The notes under the pieces are model-generated. The model was not told the DNA's origin. It saw only the letters and a program-made list of their open reading frames with translations, and searched no databases. Shown piece by piece: positions 42,097-52,091 of a stretch of DNA of 64,000 bases. The stretch comes from Mycobacterium scrofulaceum (GTDB taxonomy: Bacteria > Actinomycetota > Actinomycetes > Mycobacteriales > Mycobacteriaceae): NCBI RefSeq assembly GCF_002086735.1, contig NZ_MVIJ01000004.1, positions 97,431-161,430 on the forward strand, read 5' to 3'. A program made the translations under genes and the position numbers. The stretch's first letter is position 1. Each line of letters starts with the position of its first letter.

Positions 42097-42720
42097 ATGA
42101 CGAACGACATTCATTCGATGGTGATCGCGTCGGACTACCGCGTTCCCGATCCCAGCCGGGTTTGGCCGCTGCTCGAGCGCCGGAAGGCGGCGCTGGCCGA
42201 CATCGGGGCCCACCACGTCCTGGTCTACACCTCGACGCACGACTACGGCCGCGTGCTGGTGATGATCGGCGTCCACAGCCGCGAGCCGATCGTGGAGTTG
42301 CTGCGCTCCCGGATCTTCTTCGACTGGTTCGATGCGGCCGGCGTCGACGACATCCCCGCCGTCTTCGCCGGCGAGATCGTCGACAGGTTCGTCCCGGCGT
42401 CCACGGGAACGACCGACGCGCCCGGCGTCGTGGTCGCCACCATCGCCTCCGTCCACGACGTGTCGGCACTGGCCGCCGAAGTGGGCTCGGCCATGGACCG
42501 ATTCGTCGCGGCCGGCATCCGCAAGACCTGGATCTTCCAGGCCTTCGACGATGAGCACGAGGTGCTGATCATGTCCGAGTTGCCCGACGAAGACAGCGCG
42601 CGGCGATGGATCGAGCATCCCGACGCCGCGGCCGAATGGATGTCGGGCGCCGGGGTGGGGCCCTACCCGCCGATATTCGTCGGCCGGTTCACCAACATGA
42701 TGCGCATCGAGGCGGACTGA
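42097..42720 (+). CDS. Conserved hypothetical protein with duplicated ferredoxin-like fold
   Basis: A 207-residue cytoplasmic protein made of two similar halves of about 95 residues. Each has a pattern of aromatic beta strand, charged helix, then a W/FxxAGVxxxPxxFxGxxxxx strand: HHVLVYTSTHDYGRVLVMIG with DWFDAAGVDDIPAVFAGEIV, and KTWIFQAFDDEHEVLIMSEL with EWMSGAGVGPYPPIFVGRF. This suggests a tandem duplication of an alpha+beta-barrel (Dabb/ABM-like) domain. I do not recognise a characterised family. ATG 42097 follows GAGG; GTG 42094 is the alternative. Confidence 0.75.
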   Translation: MTNDIHSMVIASDYRVPDPSRVWPLLERRKAALADIGAHHVLVYTSTHDYGRVLVMIGVHSREPIVELLRSRIFFDWFDAAGVDDIPAVFAGEIVDRFVPASTGTTDAPGVVVATIASVHDVSALAAEVGSAMDRFVAAGIRKTWIFQAFDDEHEVLIMSELPDEDSARRWIEHPDAAAEWMSGAGVGPYPPIFVGRFTNMMRIEAD

Positions 42721-42731
42721 GCGGCTGCCTC

Positions 42732-42917
42732 GTGTTCGTGTGCCTGTGTAACGGAGTCACCAGCCAAACGGTGACCGAGGCGGTCGAAGCCGGGGCCTGC
42801 ACGACCAAGGACGTCGCCCGGGCATGCGGAGCGGGCGCCGACTGTGGGCGGTGCCGGCGAACCGTCCAGGCGATATTGCGGTCAGCGGACCCGAACGGTG
42901 CGGCCCGACCCTGCTGA
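42732..42917 (+). CDS. bfd: Bacterioferritin-associated ferredoxin (BFD-like [2Fe-2S])
   Basis: A 61-residue protein with C4-x-C6 and C38-x2-C41 (VCLCNGVTS...DCGRC), exactly the BFD/NirB-type [2Fe-2S] spacing of C-x-C-x31-C-x2-C. BFD proteins bind bacterioferritin and reduce its iron core for release. No bfr gene is in the window, so the partner is elsewhere. GTG 42732 lies 11 bases after the previous stop, and the gene converges on pdc with 11 bases between stops. Confidence 0.88.
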   Translation: MFVCLCNGVTSQTVTEAVEAGACTTKDVARACGAGADCGRCRRTVQAILRSADPNGAARPC

Positions 42918-42928
42918 CGTGGTCGGCC

Positions 42929-44620
42929 TTAGCGGCGAACGCTGCCGTCGGGCGACATCGGTTGGACGAGTTCGACCAGCAGCGGCGGGATTTCGAGCCG
43001 CGGCAAGACCACCTCGACGAGCACCATGTCGTCGCGGTGCCGAGCCGCCGCGGTCAGGGCATCATCGAGCTCGCCGTAGGTCCGCACCCGGAACGCCATA
43101 TGGTCGGCGACGCCCAGCGCGTTGGGGATGTCCGTCCACTTCCAGTTCACGATGTCGTTGTAGGGGGCCGTTTCCCCGTGGATCGCCCGTTCGACGGTGT
43201 AGCCGTCGTTGTTGACCACCACGATGACCGGGGACAGCCCTTCCCGCGAAAAGTTGCCCAGCTCTTGGACGGTCAGTTGCGCGGCGCCGTCACCGATCAG
43301 CAACACTGTCCGGCGGTCCGGATGGGCCACCCCGGCCCCCAGCGCCGCTGGCAGCGTGTAACCGATTGAGCCCCAAAGGGGTTGGCCGATGAAGGTCACG
43401 CCCTGAGGCAGGCGGTGGTCGGCCATGCCGTAGAAGGAGGTGCCCTGGTCGGCGAGAACGACGTTGCCCGGGGTGAGCGCCGTGCACAGGCGGTCCCACA
43501 ACATCCCCTGCGTCAGCGGCTGGTCGCGCGGCGGCGGCGGGGGCGGGGCGTCGGCGGGCGGCGACACCACGGGCGGTGACGTGACCGTGCGCCGGGCGAG
43601 GATGGCGGCCAGCGCATCCAGGGCGGCGCCCATCTCCAGCGGCGCGAAGACCTCACCGGCCACGCTGCTCTGGTACTGCCCGACGTCGATGGTGCGGGCG
43701 GGGTCGATCCGCTGGCTGAAGAAGCCGCTGACCATGTCGGTGAACACCACGCCGGCGGTCACCAGCACCGGCGCCTCCTCGATCGCGGTGCGCACCGCGG
43801 GGGCGCTGGCCGACCCGGCGTAGATCCCCAGGTAATTGGGTGAGCTCTCGTCGAGCAGGCTCTTACCCCACATCAGCGTCGCGTAGGGCACGACATCGGC
43901 CGCCAACAGCGCCTCGAGCTCCTTGACCACCTGCAGCCGGTGCACCAGCAGGTCGGCCAGGACGGTCAGCTGGTGGTCGGCGATGAGCTGGGCGGCGGCC
44001 TCGACGAACAGCGAGAGCGCCCGCGGGCTGGTGCCGCCGGTGTAGCGGGGCAGTGGGTCGCGCGGCTGTTCGGTGGGGAAGCGGGCCACGTCGGTGGACA
44101 GCAGGATGTATCCGGGCCGCTTCTGCTCGCGCACCTCGGACAGCACCCGGTCGATCTCACGGCGGGCGGTCGCGGGCATGAGGTTGGCTTGGGCGCAGGT
44201 GATCTCGCGGCTGACCCGGAAGAAGTGCTCGAAGTCTCCGTCGCCCAGCGAGTGGTGCAGCGCGCGCCGGGTGCCCTGCGCGTCCTTGGAGGGCCCGCCG
44301 ACGATGTGCACGACGGGCACCTGCTCGGCGTAACTGCCCGCGATAGCGTTGGCCGCCGACAGCTCGCCCACCCCGAAAGTCGTTACCACGGCTGCCATTC
44401 CGCGCAGCCGGCCGTACCCGTCGGCGGCGTAGCCGGCGTTCAGCTCGTTGGCGTTGCCCACCCAGCGGATGGCGGGGTGCGCGACGATGTGGTCGAGGAA
44501 TTCCAGGTTGTAGTCGCCGGGAACGCCGAAGATCTCGGTGACGCCGAGTTCGGCGAGGCGGTCCAAGAGGTAGTCACCGACGGTGTAGACGGGCCCGTTC
44601 GCTGCGTCAGTCACAAGCAC
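42929..44620 (-). CDS. pdc: Thiamine-diphosphate-dependent 2-keto acid/indolepyruvate decarboxylase
   Basis: A 563-residue ThDP-dependent decarboxylase. Glu59 in [14 protein letters not shown] is the cofactor-activating residue. The cofactor-binding segment [17 protein letters not shown]...[11 protein letters not shown] is present, and [12 protein letters not shown] carries the HH pair seen in pyruvate/indolepyruvate decarboxylases. GTG 44620 is used because GAGG sits seven bases upstream; GTG 44614 is an alternative. By position and size it is the orthologue of M. tuberculosis Rv0853c. It would decarboxylate 2-oxo acids such as indolepyruvate to aldehydes. Confidence 0.9.
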   Translation of the reverse strand: MLVTDAANGPVYTVGDYLLDRLAELGVTEIFGVPGDYNLEFLDHIVAHPAIRWVGNANELNAGYAADGYGRLRGMAAVVTTFGVGELSAANAIAGSYAEQVPVVHIVGGPSKDAQGTRRALHHSLGDGDFEHFFRVSREITCAQANLMPATARREIDRVLSEVREQKRPGYILLSTDVARFPTEQPRDPLPRYTGGTSPRALSLFVEAAAQLIADHQLTVLADLLVHRLQVVKELEALLAADVVPYATLMWGKSLLDESSPNYLGIYAGSASAPAVRTAIEEAPVLVTAGVVFTDMVSGFFSQRIDPARTIDVGQYQSSVAGEVFAPLEMGAALDALAAILARRTVTSPPVVSPPADAPPPPPPRDQPLTQGMLWDRLCTALTPGNVVLADQGTSFYGMADHRLPQGVTFIGQPLWGSIGYTLPAALGAGVAHPDRRTVLLIGDGAAQLTVQELGNFSREGLSPVIVVVNNDGYTVERAIHGETAPYNDIVNWKWTDIPNALGVADHMAFRVRTYGELDDALTAAARHRDDMVLVEVVLPRLEIPPLLVELVQPMSPDGSVRR

Positions 44621-44678
44621 GACGGTACCTCGGTCGAATCCGTTCCGGCGGCCACGCCGTTTGCGTATCGTGCGGGCC

Positions 44679-45122
44679 ATGGCACTCAAAGAATCCCGCG
44701 ACATCGTCATCGAAGCCAGCCCGGAGGAGATTCTCGACGTCATCGCCGATTTCGAGGCGATGCCCGAATGGTCCGAACCCCACCAGAGTGCGGAGGTCCT
44801 CTCGACCGGGGCCGACGGCCGGCCCGAACAAGTCAAGATGAAGGTGAAGGTCGCCGGGATCACCGACGAACAGGTGGTGGCCTACACCTGGGCGGCGGAC
44901 TCGGTCAGCTGGAAGCTGGTGAGCTCTTCGCAGCAGAAGGCGCAGGACGGGAAGTACACCCTGGTACCTCAGGGAGACGCGACCCTGGTCAAGTTCGAAC
45001 TGCTCGCGGACCCGAACGTGCCGTTGCCCGGCTTCGTCCTCAAACGCGCCGTGAAGGGGACCATCGATTCGGCGACCAAGGCGCTGCGCGAGCGGGTGCT
45101 CACGGTCAAGAAGGGCAACTAA
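44679..45122 (+). CDS. SRPBCC-fold (polyketide cyclase/START-like) protein
   Basis: A 147-residue START-superfamily protein. Pattern: [21 protein letters not shown] at the N terminus, a central beta sheet, and a long C-terminal helix [22 protein letters not shown]. It binds a hydrophobic ligand in a cavity (family knowledge); ligand unknown. It has the length and place of Rv0854. Related proteins are encoded at 46265 and 46773, on the other side of the racemase gene, so the three probably derive from one gene. Confidence 0.88.
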   Translation: MALKESRDIVIEASPEEILDVIADFEAMPEWSEPHQSAEVLSTGADGRPEQVKMKVKVAGITDEQVVAYTWAADSVSWKLVSSSQQKAQDGKYTLVPQGDATLVKFELLADPNVPLPGFVLKRAVKGTIDSATKALRERVLTVKKGN

Positions 45123-45127
45123 TCCCG

Positions 45128-46207
45128 GTGGGTGACGGCGGGCCCCTCGCCGGGGTGAGGGTGATCGAGCTCGGGGGGATCGGACCGGGGCCGCACGCGG
45201 GGATGATGCTCGCCGACCTCGGGGCCGACGTGGTGCGGGTGCGGCGCCCGGGCGGCTTGGTGATGCCGCCCGAGGACCGCGACCTGTTGCACCGCGGGAA
45301 GCGGATCGTCGACCTGGACGTCAAGACGCAGCCTCAGGCGCTGCTCGGGCTCGCGGCCAAGGCCGACGTGCTGCTGGACTGTTTCCGGCCCGGCACCTGC
45401 GAGCGGCTCGGCATCGGTCCCGACGAGTGCGCGACGGTCAACCCGCGGCTGATCTTCGCGCGGATCACCGGCTGGGGGCAGGACGGACCGCTGGCCCGGA
45501 CGGCGGGCCACGACATCAACTACCTGTCGCAGACCGGCGCGCTCTCGGCGCTGGGCTATGCCGACCTGCCGCCGATGCCGCCGCTGAACCTGGTCGCCGA
45601 CTTCGGCGGCGGGTCGATGCTGGTGCTGCTCGGCATCGTGGCGGCGCTCTACGAGCGGGAGCGCTCGGGCAGCGGGCAGGTGATCGACGCGGCGATGGTC
45701 GACGGCGTCAGCCTGCTCGCCCAGATGATGTGGACCATGAAGTCGACGGGAGCGCTGCGCGACCGGCGCGAGTCGTTCCTGCTCGACGGCGGCGCCCCGT
45801 TCTACCGCTGTTATGAGACCGCCGACGGCAAATACCTGGCCGTCGGCGCCATCGAGCCGCAATTCTTCGCGGCGTTGCTGGCCGGGCTCGGCCTCTCGCC
45901 CGAGGACGTACCCGCGCAGCTCGACGTCGGCTCCTACCCGCGGATGTACGACGTGTTCGCGCAACGGTTCGCCAGCCGGACCCGTGACGAGTGGACGGCC
46001 ACCTTCGCCGGCACCGACGCGTGCGTCACCCCCGTGCTGACGTGGACCGAGGCCGCGGCCGACGAGCACCTCAGGGCGCGGTCCACGGTGGTCACCGCGC
46101 ACGGGGTCGACCAGGCCGCACCCGGCCCACGCTTCTCCCGCACCCCGGCCGCGCCGGTCGGGCGGCCGCCGGCGGGCACCACGCCCCTGACCGAAATCGG
46201 TTGGTAG
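45128..46207 (+). CDS. far: Fatty-acid-CoA racemase (AMACR-like, CoA-transferase family III)
   Basis: A 359-residue enzyme of the type III CoA-transferase fold. His128 in AGHDINYLS and Asp158 in NLVADFGGGSM correspond to the His/Asp acid-base pair of alpha-methylacyl-CoA racemase (MCR), so it is likely a racemase rather than a transferase. It epimerises the alpha-methyl centre of branched acyl-CoAs before beta-oxidation. GTG 45128 lies five bases after the SRPBCC stop. The length equals that recalled for Rv0855 (far). Confidence 0.9.
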   Translation: MGDGGPLAGVRVIELGGIGPGPHAGMMLADLGADVVRVRRPGGLVMPPEDRDLLHRGKRIVDLDVKTQPQALLGLAAKADVLLDCFRPGTCERLGIGPDECATVNPRLIFARITGWGQDGPLARTAGHDINYLSQTGALSALGYADLPPMPPLNLVADFGGGSMLVLLGIVAALYERERSGSGQVIDAAMVDGVSLLAQMMWTMKSTGALRDRRESFLLDGGAPFYRCYETADGKYLAVGAIEPQFFAALLAGLGLSPEDVPAQLDVGSYPRMYDVFAQRFASRTRDEWTATFAGTDACVTPVLTWTEAAADEHLRARSTVVTAHGVDQAAPGPRFSRTPAAPVGRPPAGTTPLTEIGW

Positions 46208-46251
46208 TCAGCCTTTTACGCTGAACCATTCCGGGGCGGGGCCGCGGTTGC

Positions 46252-46257
46252 TAGGTT
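46252..46257 (+). promoter_or_regulatory. -10 box of a leaderless promoter (TAGGTT)
   Basis: TAGGTT fits the mycobacterial TANNNT -10 consensus and ends exactly seven bases before the GTG at 46265, so transcription is expected to begin at or near the start codon. The sequence GGTTGCTA leading into it recurs before the sister gene at 46773. Confidence 0.55.
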
Positions 46258-46264
46258 GAGCTCA

Positions 46265-46720
46265 GTGGCCGTAAAAGCATCACGCGAATTTGTCGTCGAC
46301 GCGCCGCCGGAAGTGGTCATGGAGGCGCTCACAGATGTCGGCGTGCTGTCAGCGTGGTCGCCCCTGCACAAGAACATCGAAGTGATCGACCGCCATCCCG
46401 ACGGCCGGCCCCACCACGTCAAAACCACGATCAAGATTCTGGGGCTCGTCGACAAGGAGATCCTGGAATACCACTGGGGTCCCGATTGGGTCGTCTATGA
46501 CGCCAAAGGGACCTCCCAGCAGCACGGTCAGCATGTCGAGTACAACCTCAAACCCGAGGGCCTCGACAAGACGCGGGTGCGTTTCGACGTCACGGTCGAA
46601 CCGGGCCGGCCGATGCCCGCCTTCATCGTCCGGCGGGCCAGCGAGAGCGTGCTCGACTCGGCGGTCAAGGGATTGTGCGAATTGGTAAAGCACGTCAACG
46701 GTTCAACCGAGCCGGAATAG
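46265..46720 (+). CDS. SRPBCC-fold protein (Rv0856-like)
   Basis: A 151-residue START-like protein, with SREFVVDAPPEVVMEALTDVG, HPDGRPHHVKTTIKILG, EYHWGPDW and a C-terminal helix. It is highly similar to the protein at 46773 (shared DRHPDGRP/DKHPDGRP, EYHWGPDW, RVRF). GTG 46265 has no ribosome site, but a -10 box ends seven bases upstream, suggesting leaderless translation. A cytoplasmic lipid- or polyketide-binding role is likely from the fold; no catalytic residues can be assigned. Confidence 0.87.
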   Translation: MAVKASREFVVDAPPEVVMEALTDVGVLSAWSPLHKNIEVIDRHPDGRPHHVKTTIKILGLVDKEILEYHWGPDWVVYDAKGTSQQHGQHVEYNLKPEGLDKTRVRFDVTVEPGRPMPAFIVRRASESVLDSAVKGLCELVKHVNGSTEPE

Positions 46721-46759
46721 TCGGCGCATTTTTGCCTTCGGTACCGCCTGACCGGTTGC

Positions 46760-46765
46760 TAACTT
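46760..46765 (+). promoter_or_regulatory. -10 box of a leaderless promoter (TAACTT)
   Basis: TAACTT (TANNNT type) ends seven bases before the GTG at 46773 and is preceded by GGTTGC, giving the same GGTTGCTAxxTT-N7-GTG layout as at 46252. No ribosome site is present. Confidence 0.55.
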
Positions 46766-46772
46766 ATTAGCA

Positions 46773-47222
46773 GTGGCCGTTCAAGCGTCGTCCGAAATCG
46801 TCATCGACGCGCCTCCGGAAGTGATCATGGAGGCGCTGGCCGACATGGACGCCGTCCCTTCGTGGTCGCCGGTGCACAAGCGGGTCGAGGTCGTCGACAA
46901 GCACCCCGACGGGCGTCCGTACCACGTGAAGGTCACCATCTCGGTCACCGGCATCCACGACACGGAACTCCTCGAGTACCACTGGGGTCCGGACTGGATG
47001 GTGTGGGACGCCCAGAAGACCGCCCAGCAACGCGGCCAGCACGGGGAGTACACCCTGACCAGGGAGGGTTACGACAAGACCAGGGTGCGGTTCGCCATCA
47101 CGGTCGAACCGTTTGCGCCGCTGCCGGAGTTCTGGGTCAACCGGGCCCGCAAGAAAATTTTGCACGCCGCGCTGGAGGGTCTGCGCCAGCGCGTGGTCGA
47201 GGGCTTCGGTTCGGGCGGGTAG
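46773..47222 (+). CDS. SRPBCC-fold protein (Rv0857-like)
   Basis: A 149-residue START-like protein, paralogue of the preceding gene. It contains SSEIVIDAPPEVIMEALADMD, VVDKHPDGRPYHVKVTISVTG, EYHWGPDWMVWD and the C-terminal helix ARKKILHAALEGLRQRV. GTG 46773 appears leaderless. The gene converges on dapC with eight bases between the stops. Function is presumably binding of a hydrophobic ligand, as for its two relatives in this cluster. Confidence 0.87.
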   Translation: MAVQASSEIVIDAPPEVIMEALADMDAVPSWSPVHKRVEVVDKHPDGRPYHVKVTISVTGIHDTELLEYHWGPDWMVWDAQKTAQQRGQHGEYTLTREGYDKTRVRFAITVEPFAPLPEFWVNRARKKILHAALEGLRQRVVEGFGSGG

Positions 47223-47230
47223 CCGTCCGG

Positions 47231-48409
47231 TCAGCGCAGGACAGCCAGCCTCCTGATCGCCTCGTCAAGGGTGTCCTCGCGTTTGCAGAAGGTGAAGCGC
47301 ACCAAGTGATTCCACACCTGGGCTTGCGCCGAGGCGTGCTCGGCCGCCGGATCGCAGAACGGCGACAGGGGGATGGCCGCGACGCCCGCCTTTTCCGGCA
47401 GGGCCGCGCAGAACGCGGTGCTGTCGTCGTAGCCGAGGGGCCGCGGGTCGGCGCACAGGAAGTAGGTGCCTGCGCTGTCGTGCACCTCGAAGCCGATGTC
47501 GGACAGCCCGGCGGCCAGCCGGTCGCGACGGGCCCGCAACGAGTCGCGCAGCTTGGCGACCCATGCGTCCTCGGTGTCGAGGGCGAGGGCCACCGCCGGC
47601 TGGAACGGCGCGCCACCGACGTAGCTCAGGTATTGCTTAGCCGCACGCACCCCGGCGATGAGGTCGGCCGGCCCACACGCCCATCCGATCTTCCAACCGG
47701 TGCAGTTGAACATCTTGGCCGCGCTGGAGATGGTGATCGTCCGCTCGGCCATGCCGTCGAAGCCGGCCAGGGGCAGATGTCGGTGTTCGTCGAACACCAG
47801 GTGCTCGTAGACCTCGTCGGTGATCACCAGCAGGTCGGCGGCGACCGCGACCTCCGCGATGGCGGTCAGCTCGGCCGGGCTGAGCACCGCACCGGTCGGG
47901 TTGTGCGGTGAGTTGACGATCAGCGCGCGGGTGCGTGGCGTCACCGCGCGGCGGAGGGCGTCGGCATCCAGGGCGAACCCGCGGCCATGGGGCACCAGGG
48001 GCACGGCCACCCGGCGCGCGCCGGCCATCGCCAACACCGGCGAGTAGGAGTCGTAGAACGGCTCGAGCAGGAGCACCTCGGAACCCGGTTCGACCAGGCC
48101 CAGCACCGCGGACGCGATGGCCTCGGTCGCCCCGACCGTCACCAGCACCTCGGTGTCGGGGTCGTACTCGATGCCGAACCGCCGCTGGCGCTGGGCGGCG
48201 ATGGCGTGCCGCAGCGACGGCACCCCGATGCCGGGTGGGTATTGGTTGTGTCCCTCGGCGATGGCGTCCTGGGCGGCCTTCAACATGGCCGCGGGCCCGT
48301 CCTCGTCGGGGAAGCCCTGCCCGAGGTTGACCGCACCGACCCGCGCGGCCAGCGCCGACATCTCGGCGAACACCGTGGTCGCGTACGGACGCAGGCGCGA
48401 CACCGTCAT
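47231..48409 (-). CDS. dapC: N-succinyldiaminopimelate aminotransferase
   Basis: A 392-residue class I/II PLP-dependent aminotransferase. PLP lysine K232 lies in SSAAKMFNCTGWKIGW, with the conserved Asn-Pro in SPHNPTGAV and Asp-Glu-Val-Tyr in ITDEVYEHLVF. By synteny and length it corresponds to Rv0858c, DapC, which makes N-succinyl-LL-diaminopimelate in the lysine and peptidoglycan pathway. Sequence alone would also allow a kynurenine/glutamine-type aminotransferase. ATG 48409. It is divergent from fadA. Confidence 0.88.
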   Translation of the reverse strand: MTVSRLRPYATTVFAEMSALAARVGAVNLGQGFPDEDGPAAMLKAAQDAIAEGHNQYPPGIGVPSLRHAIAAQRQRRFGIEYDPDTEVLVTVGATEAIASAVLGLVEPGSEVLLLEPFYDSYSPVLAMAGARRVAVPLVPHGRGFALDADALRRAVTPRTRALIVNSPHNPTGAVLSPAELTAIAEVAVAADLLVITDEVYEHLVFDEHRHLPLAGFDGMAERTITISSAAKMFNCTGWKIGWACGPADLIAGVRAAKQYLSYVGGAPFQPAVALALDTEDAWVAKLRDSLRARRDRLAAGLSDIGFEVHDSAGTYFLCADPRPLGYDDSTAFCAALPEKAGVAAIPLSPFCDPAAEHASAQAQVWNHLVRFTFCKREDTLDEAIRRLAVLR

Positions 48410-48646
48410 GCTGGTCGAGCTTAGGGGGCGCGGCCCCTCGAGCGTCACGCCAGTGTGGCGCTCGACGCCGACGCGGGCCCCGCAAACGGGGGTACCCCCA
48501 GCTCGGCGGGGGAGGCGCCCCGGCCCGGCCCACCTGGCCGCGGCGATCGGCCCAACCAACAGGTTGGACGGGCCCTTTGTTAGGGTGCGGTATCTGGACC
48601 TACCTTTAATACGGATCCGAAACCCACTCGCGAAGAGGAACTCGAC
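48410..48646. promoter_or_regulatory. Divergent dapC/fadA intergenic region
   Basis: A 237-base gap that must hold promoters for both dapC and the fadA-fadB operon. The GC-rich left half contains a GGGG...CCCC hairpin near 48424-48437; the right half, from about 48575, is AT-richer. I cannot assign -35/-10 boxes with confidence, and no copy of the GAGAAT palindrome is present. Confidence 0.4.
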
Positions 48647-49858
<1,212 letters not shown>

Positions 49859-49862
49859 GGCC

Positions 49863-52007
49863 ATGGCAGAGAACACCATTGCATGGGACAAGGATGCCGA
49901 CGGCATCGTCACGCTGACGCTCGACGACCCCACCGGGTCGGCGAACGTGATGAACGAGCACTACAAGGAGTCGATGCACAAAGCGGTCGAACGCCTTGTC
50001 GCGGAGAAGGATTCGGTCACCGGCGTGGTGATCACCAGCGCGAAGAAGACGTTCTTCGCCGGCGGCGATCTGAAGAGCATGATCAACGCCGGCCCGGAGA
50101 ACGCGGGCGACGTCTTCACCGAGGTCGAGGACATCAAGCGCGACCTGCGGACCCTGGAGACCCTGGGCAAGCCGGTGGTGGCCGCCATCAACGGCGCCGC
50201 TCTCGGCGGCGGCCTGGAGATCGCGCTGGCCTGCCATCACCGCATCGCCGCCGACGTCAAGGGCCTCGTCGTCGGTCTGCCCGAGGTGACACTGGGCCTG
50301 TTGCCCGGCGGCGGCGGGGTGGCGCGCACGGTGCGGATGTTCGGCATCCAGAACGCGTTCATGAACATCCTGTCGCAGGGCACCCGCTTCAAGCCGGACA
50401 AGGCCAAGGAGATGGGGCTGATCGACGAGCTCGTCGGCTCGGTCGACGACCTGGTCCCGGCCGCCAAGGCGTGGATCAAGGCCAACCCCGACGCGCACGA
50501 ACAGCCCTGGGACAAAAAGGGTTACAAGATGCCCGGCGGCACGCCGTCCAGCCCCGGGCTGGCGGGCATCCTGCCGTCGTTCCCGGCGCTGCTGCGCAAG
50601 CAGCTCAAGGGTGCGCCGATGCCGGCGCCGCGGGCCATCCTGGACGCGGCGGTCGAGGGCGCGCAGGTGGACTTCGAAACGGCCACCCGCATCGAGAGCC
50701 GCTACTTCACTTCTCTGGTCACCGGCCAGGTCGCCAAGAACATGATCCAGGCGTTCTTCTTCGACCTGCAGCACATCAACGGTGGCGGCTCACGCCCCGA
50801 CGGCATCGAGCCGGTCAAGATCAACAAGATCGGTGTGCTGGGTGCGGGCATGATGGGCGCCGGCATCGCCTACGTGTCCGCGAAGGCCGGCTTCGACGTG
50901 GTGCTCAAGGACGTCAGCATCGAGGCCGCCGAGAAGGGCAAGAATTACTCGGAAAAGCTTGAGGCCAAGGCGCTTCAGCGCGGCAAGACCACCGAGGAGA
51001 AGAGCAAGGCGCTGCTGGACCGCATCACGCCGTCGGCCGACCCAGCCGATTTCAAGGGCGTCGACTTCGTGATCGAGGCGGTGTTCGAGAACCAGGAGCT
51101 CAAGCACAAGGTATTCCAGGAGATCGAGGACATCGTCGAACCCAACGCGCTGCTCGGGTCCAACACCTCGACGCTGCCCATCACCGGCCTGGCGACCGGG
51201 GTGAAGCGGCAGGAGGACTTCATCGGGATCCACTTCTTCTCGCCGGTCGACAAGATGCCGCTGGTCGAAATCATCAAGGGCGAGAAGACTTCCGACGAGG
51301 CGCTGGCCCGCGTGTTCGACTACACGCTGGCCATCGGCAAGACCCCGATCGTGGTCAACGACAGCCGCGGCTTCTTCACCAGCCGCGTCATCGGCACCTT
51401 CGTCAACGAGGCGCTGGCGATGCTCGGTGAGGGCGTCGAACCCGCGAGCATCGAGCACGCGGGCTCGCAGGCCGGCTACCCGGCTCCGCCGCTGCAGCTG
51501 TCCGACGAGCTCAACCTCGAGCTGATGCACAAGATCGCGGCCGCGACCCGCAAGGGGGTCGAGGACGCCGGCGGCACCTACGAACCGCACCCGGCGGAGG
51601 CGGTCGTGGAGAAGATGATCGAGATCGGCCGCCCCTCGCGGCTGAAGGGTGCGGGCTTCTACGAGTACGTCGACGGCAAGCGCACCCGGTTGTGGCCGGG
51701 TCTGCGCGAGACGTTCAAGTCCGGCAGCGCCGATATTCCGTTGCAGGACATGATCGATCGCATGCTGTTCGCCGAGGCGCTGGAGACGCAGAAGTGCCTG
51801 GACGAGGGCGTGCTGACGTCGACCGCCGACGCCAACATCGGGTCGATCATGGGCATCGGCTTCCCGCCGTACACCGGCGGAAGCGCGCAGTTCATCGTCG
51901 GCTACCAGGGCGCGGGCGGTATCGGCAAGGAAGCCTTCGTGGCCCGGGCGCGCGACCTGGCCGCCAAGTACGGCGACAGGTTCCTGCCGCCGGACTCGCT
52001 GACGTAA
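49863..52007 (+). CDS. fadB: Fatty-acid oxidation multifunctional protein FadB
   Basis: A 714-residue fusion. The N-terminal enoyl-CoA hydratase domain (about 1-300) has FFAGGDLKSM and NGAALGGGLEIALACHHRIA. The NAD-binding 3-hydroxyacyl-CoA dehydrogenase domain starts near 320 with GVLGAGMMGAGIAYVSAKAG and includes SNTSTLPIT and HFFSPVDKMPLVEI, followed by the C-terminal helical dehydrogenase domain. It performs hydration and oxidation of enoyl-CoA and forms the trifunctional complex with FadA. It is the orthologue of Rv0860. A hairpin repeat follows its stop. Confidence 0.95.
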   Translation: MAENTIAWDKDADGIVTLTLDDPTGSANVMNEHYKESMHKAVERLVAEKDSVTGVVITSAKKTFFAGGDLKSMINAGPENAGDVFTEVEDIKRDLRTLETLGKPVVAAINGAALGGGLEIALACHHRIAADVKGLVVGLPEVTLGLLPGGGGVARTVRMFGIQNAFMNILSQGTRFKPDKAKEMGLIDELVGSVDDLVPAAKAWIKANPDAHEQPWDKKGYKMPGGTPSSPGLAGILPSFPALLRKQLKGAPMPAPRAILDAAVEGAQVDFETATRIESRYFTSLVTGQVAKNMIQAFFFDLQHINGGGSRPDGIEPVKINKIGVLGAGMMGAGIAYVSAKAGFDVVLKDVSIEAAEKGKNYSEKLEAKALQRGKTTEEKSKALLDRITPSADPADFKGVDFVIEAVFENQELKHKVFQEIEDIVEPNALLGSNTSTLPITGLATGVKRQEDFIGIHFFSPVDKMPLVEIIKGEKTSDEALARVFDYTLAIGKTPIVVNDSRGFFTSRVIGTFVNEALAMLGEGVEPASIEHAGSQAGYPAPPLQLSDELNLELMHKIAAATRKGVEDAGGTYEPHPAEAVVEKMIEIGRPSRLKGAGFYEYVDGKRTRLWPGLRETFKSGSADIPLQDMIDRMLFAEALETQKCLDEGVLTSTADANIGSIMGIGFPPYTGGSAQFIVGYQGAGGIGKEAFVARARDLAAKYGDRFLPPDSLT

Positions 52008-52027
52008 GGCTGGCTCGGCTCCCTTCG

Positions 52028-52087
52028 GCGAGCAGACGCAGAATCGCATGGGAAAGGTTCCCGCAGCGCGATTTTGCGTCTGCTCGC
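52028..52087. repeat. 60-bp hairpin repeat R1 (20-20-20), possible bidirectional terminator
   Basis: The arms 52028-52047 and 52068-52087 (GCGATTTTGCGTCTGCTCGC) pair at 19 of 20 positions around a 20-base loop. The element lies between the convergent fadB and methyltransferase genes. Its right arm recurs with one mismatch at 57970-57989, at the other end of the inserted block. Confidence 0.8.
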
Positions 52088-52091
52088 GCGT

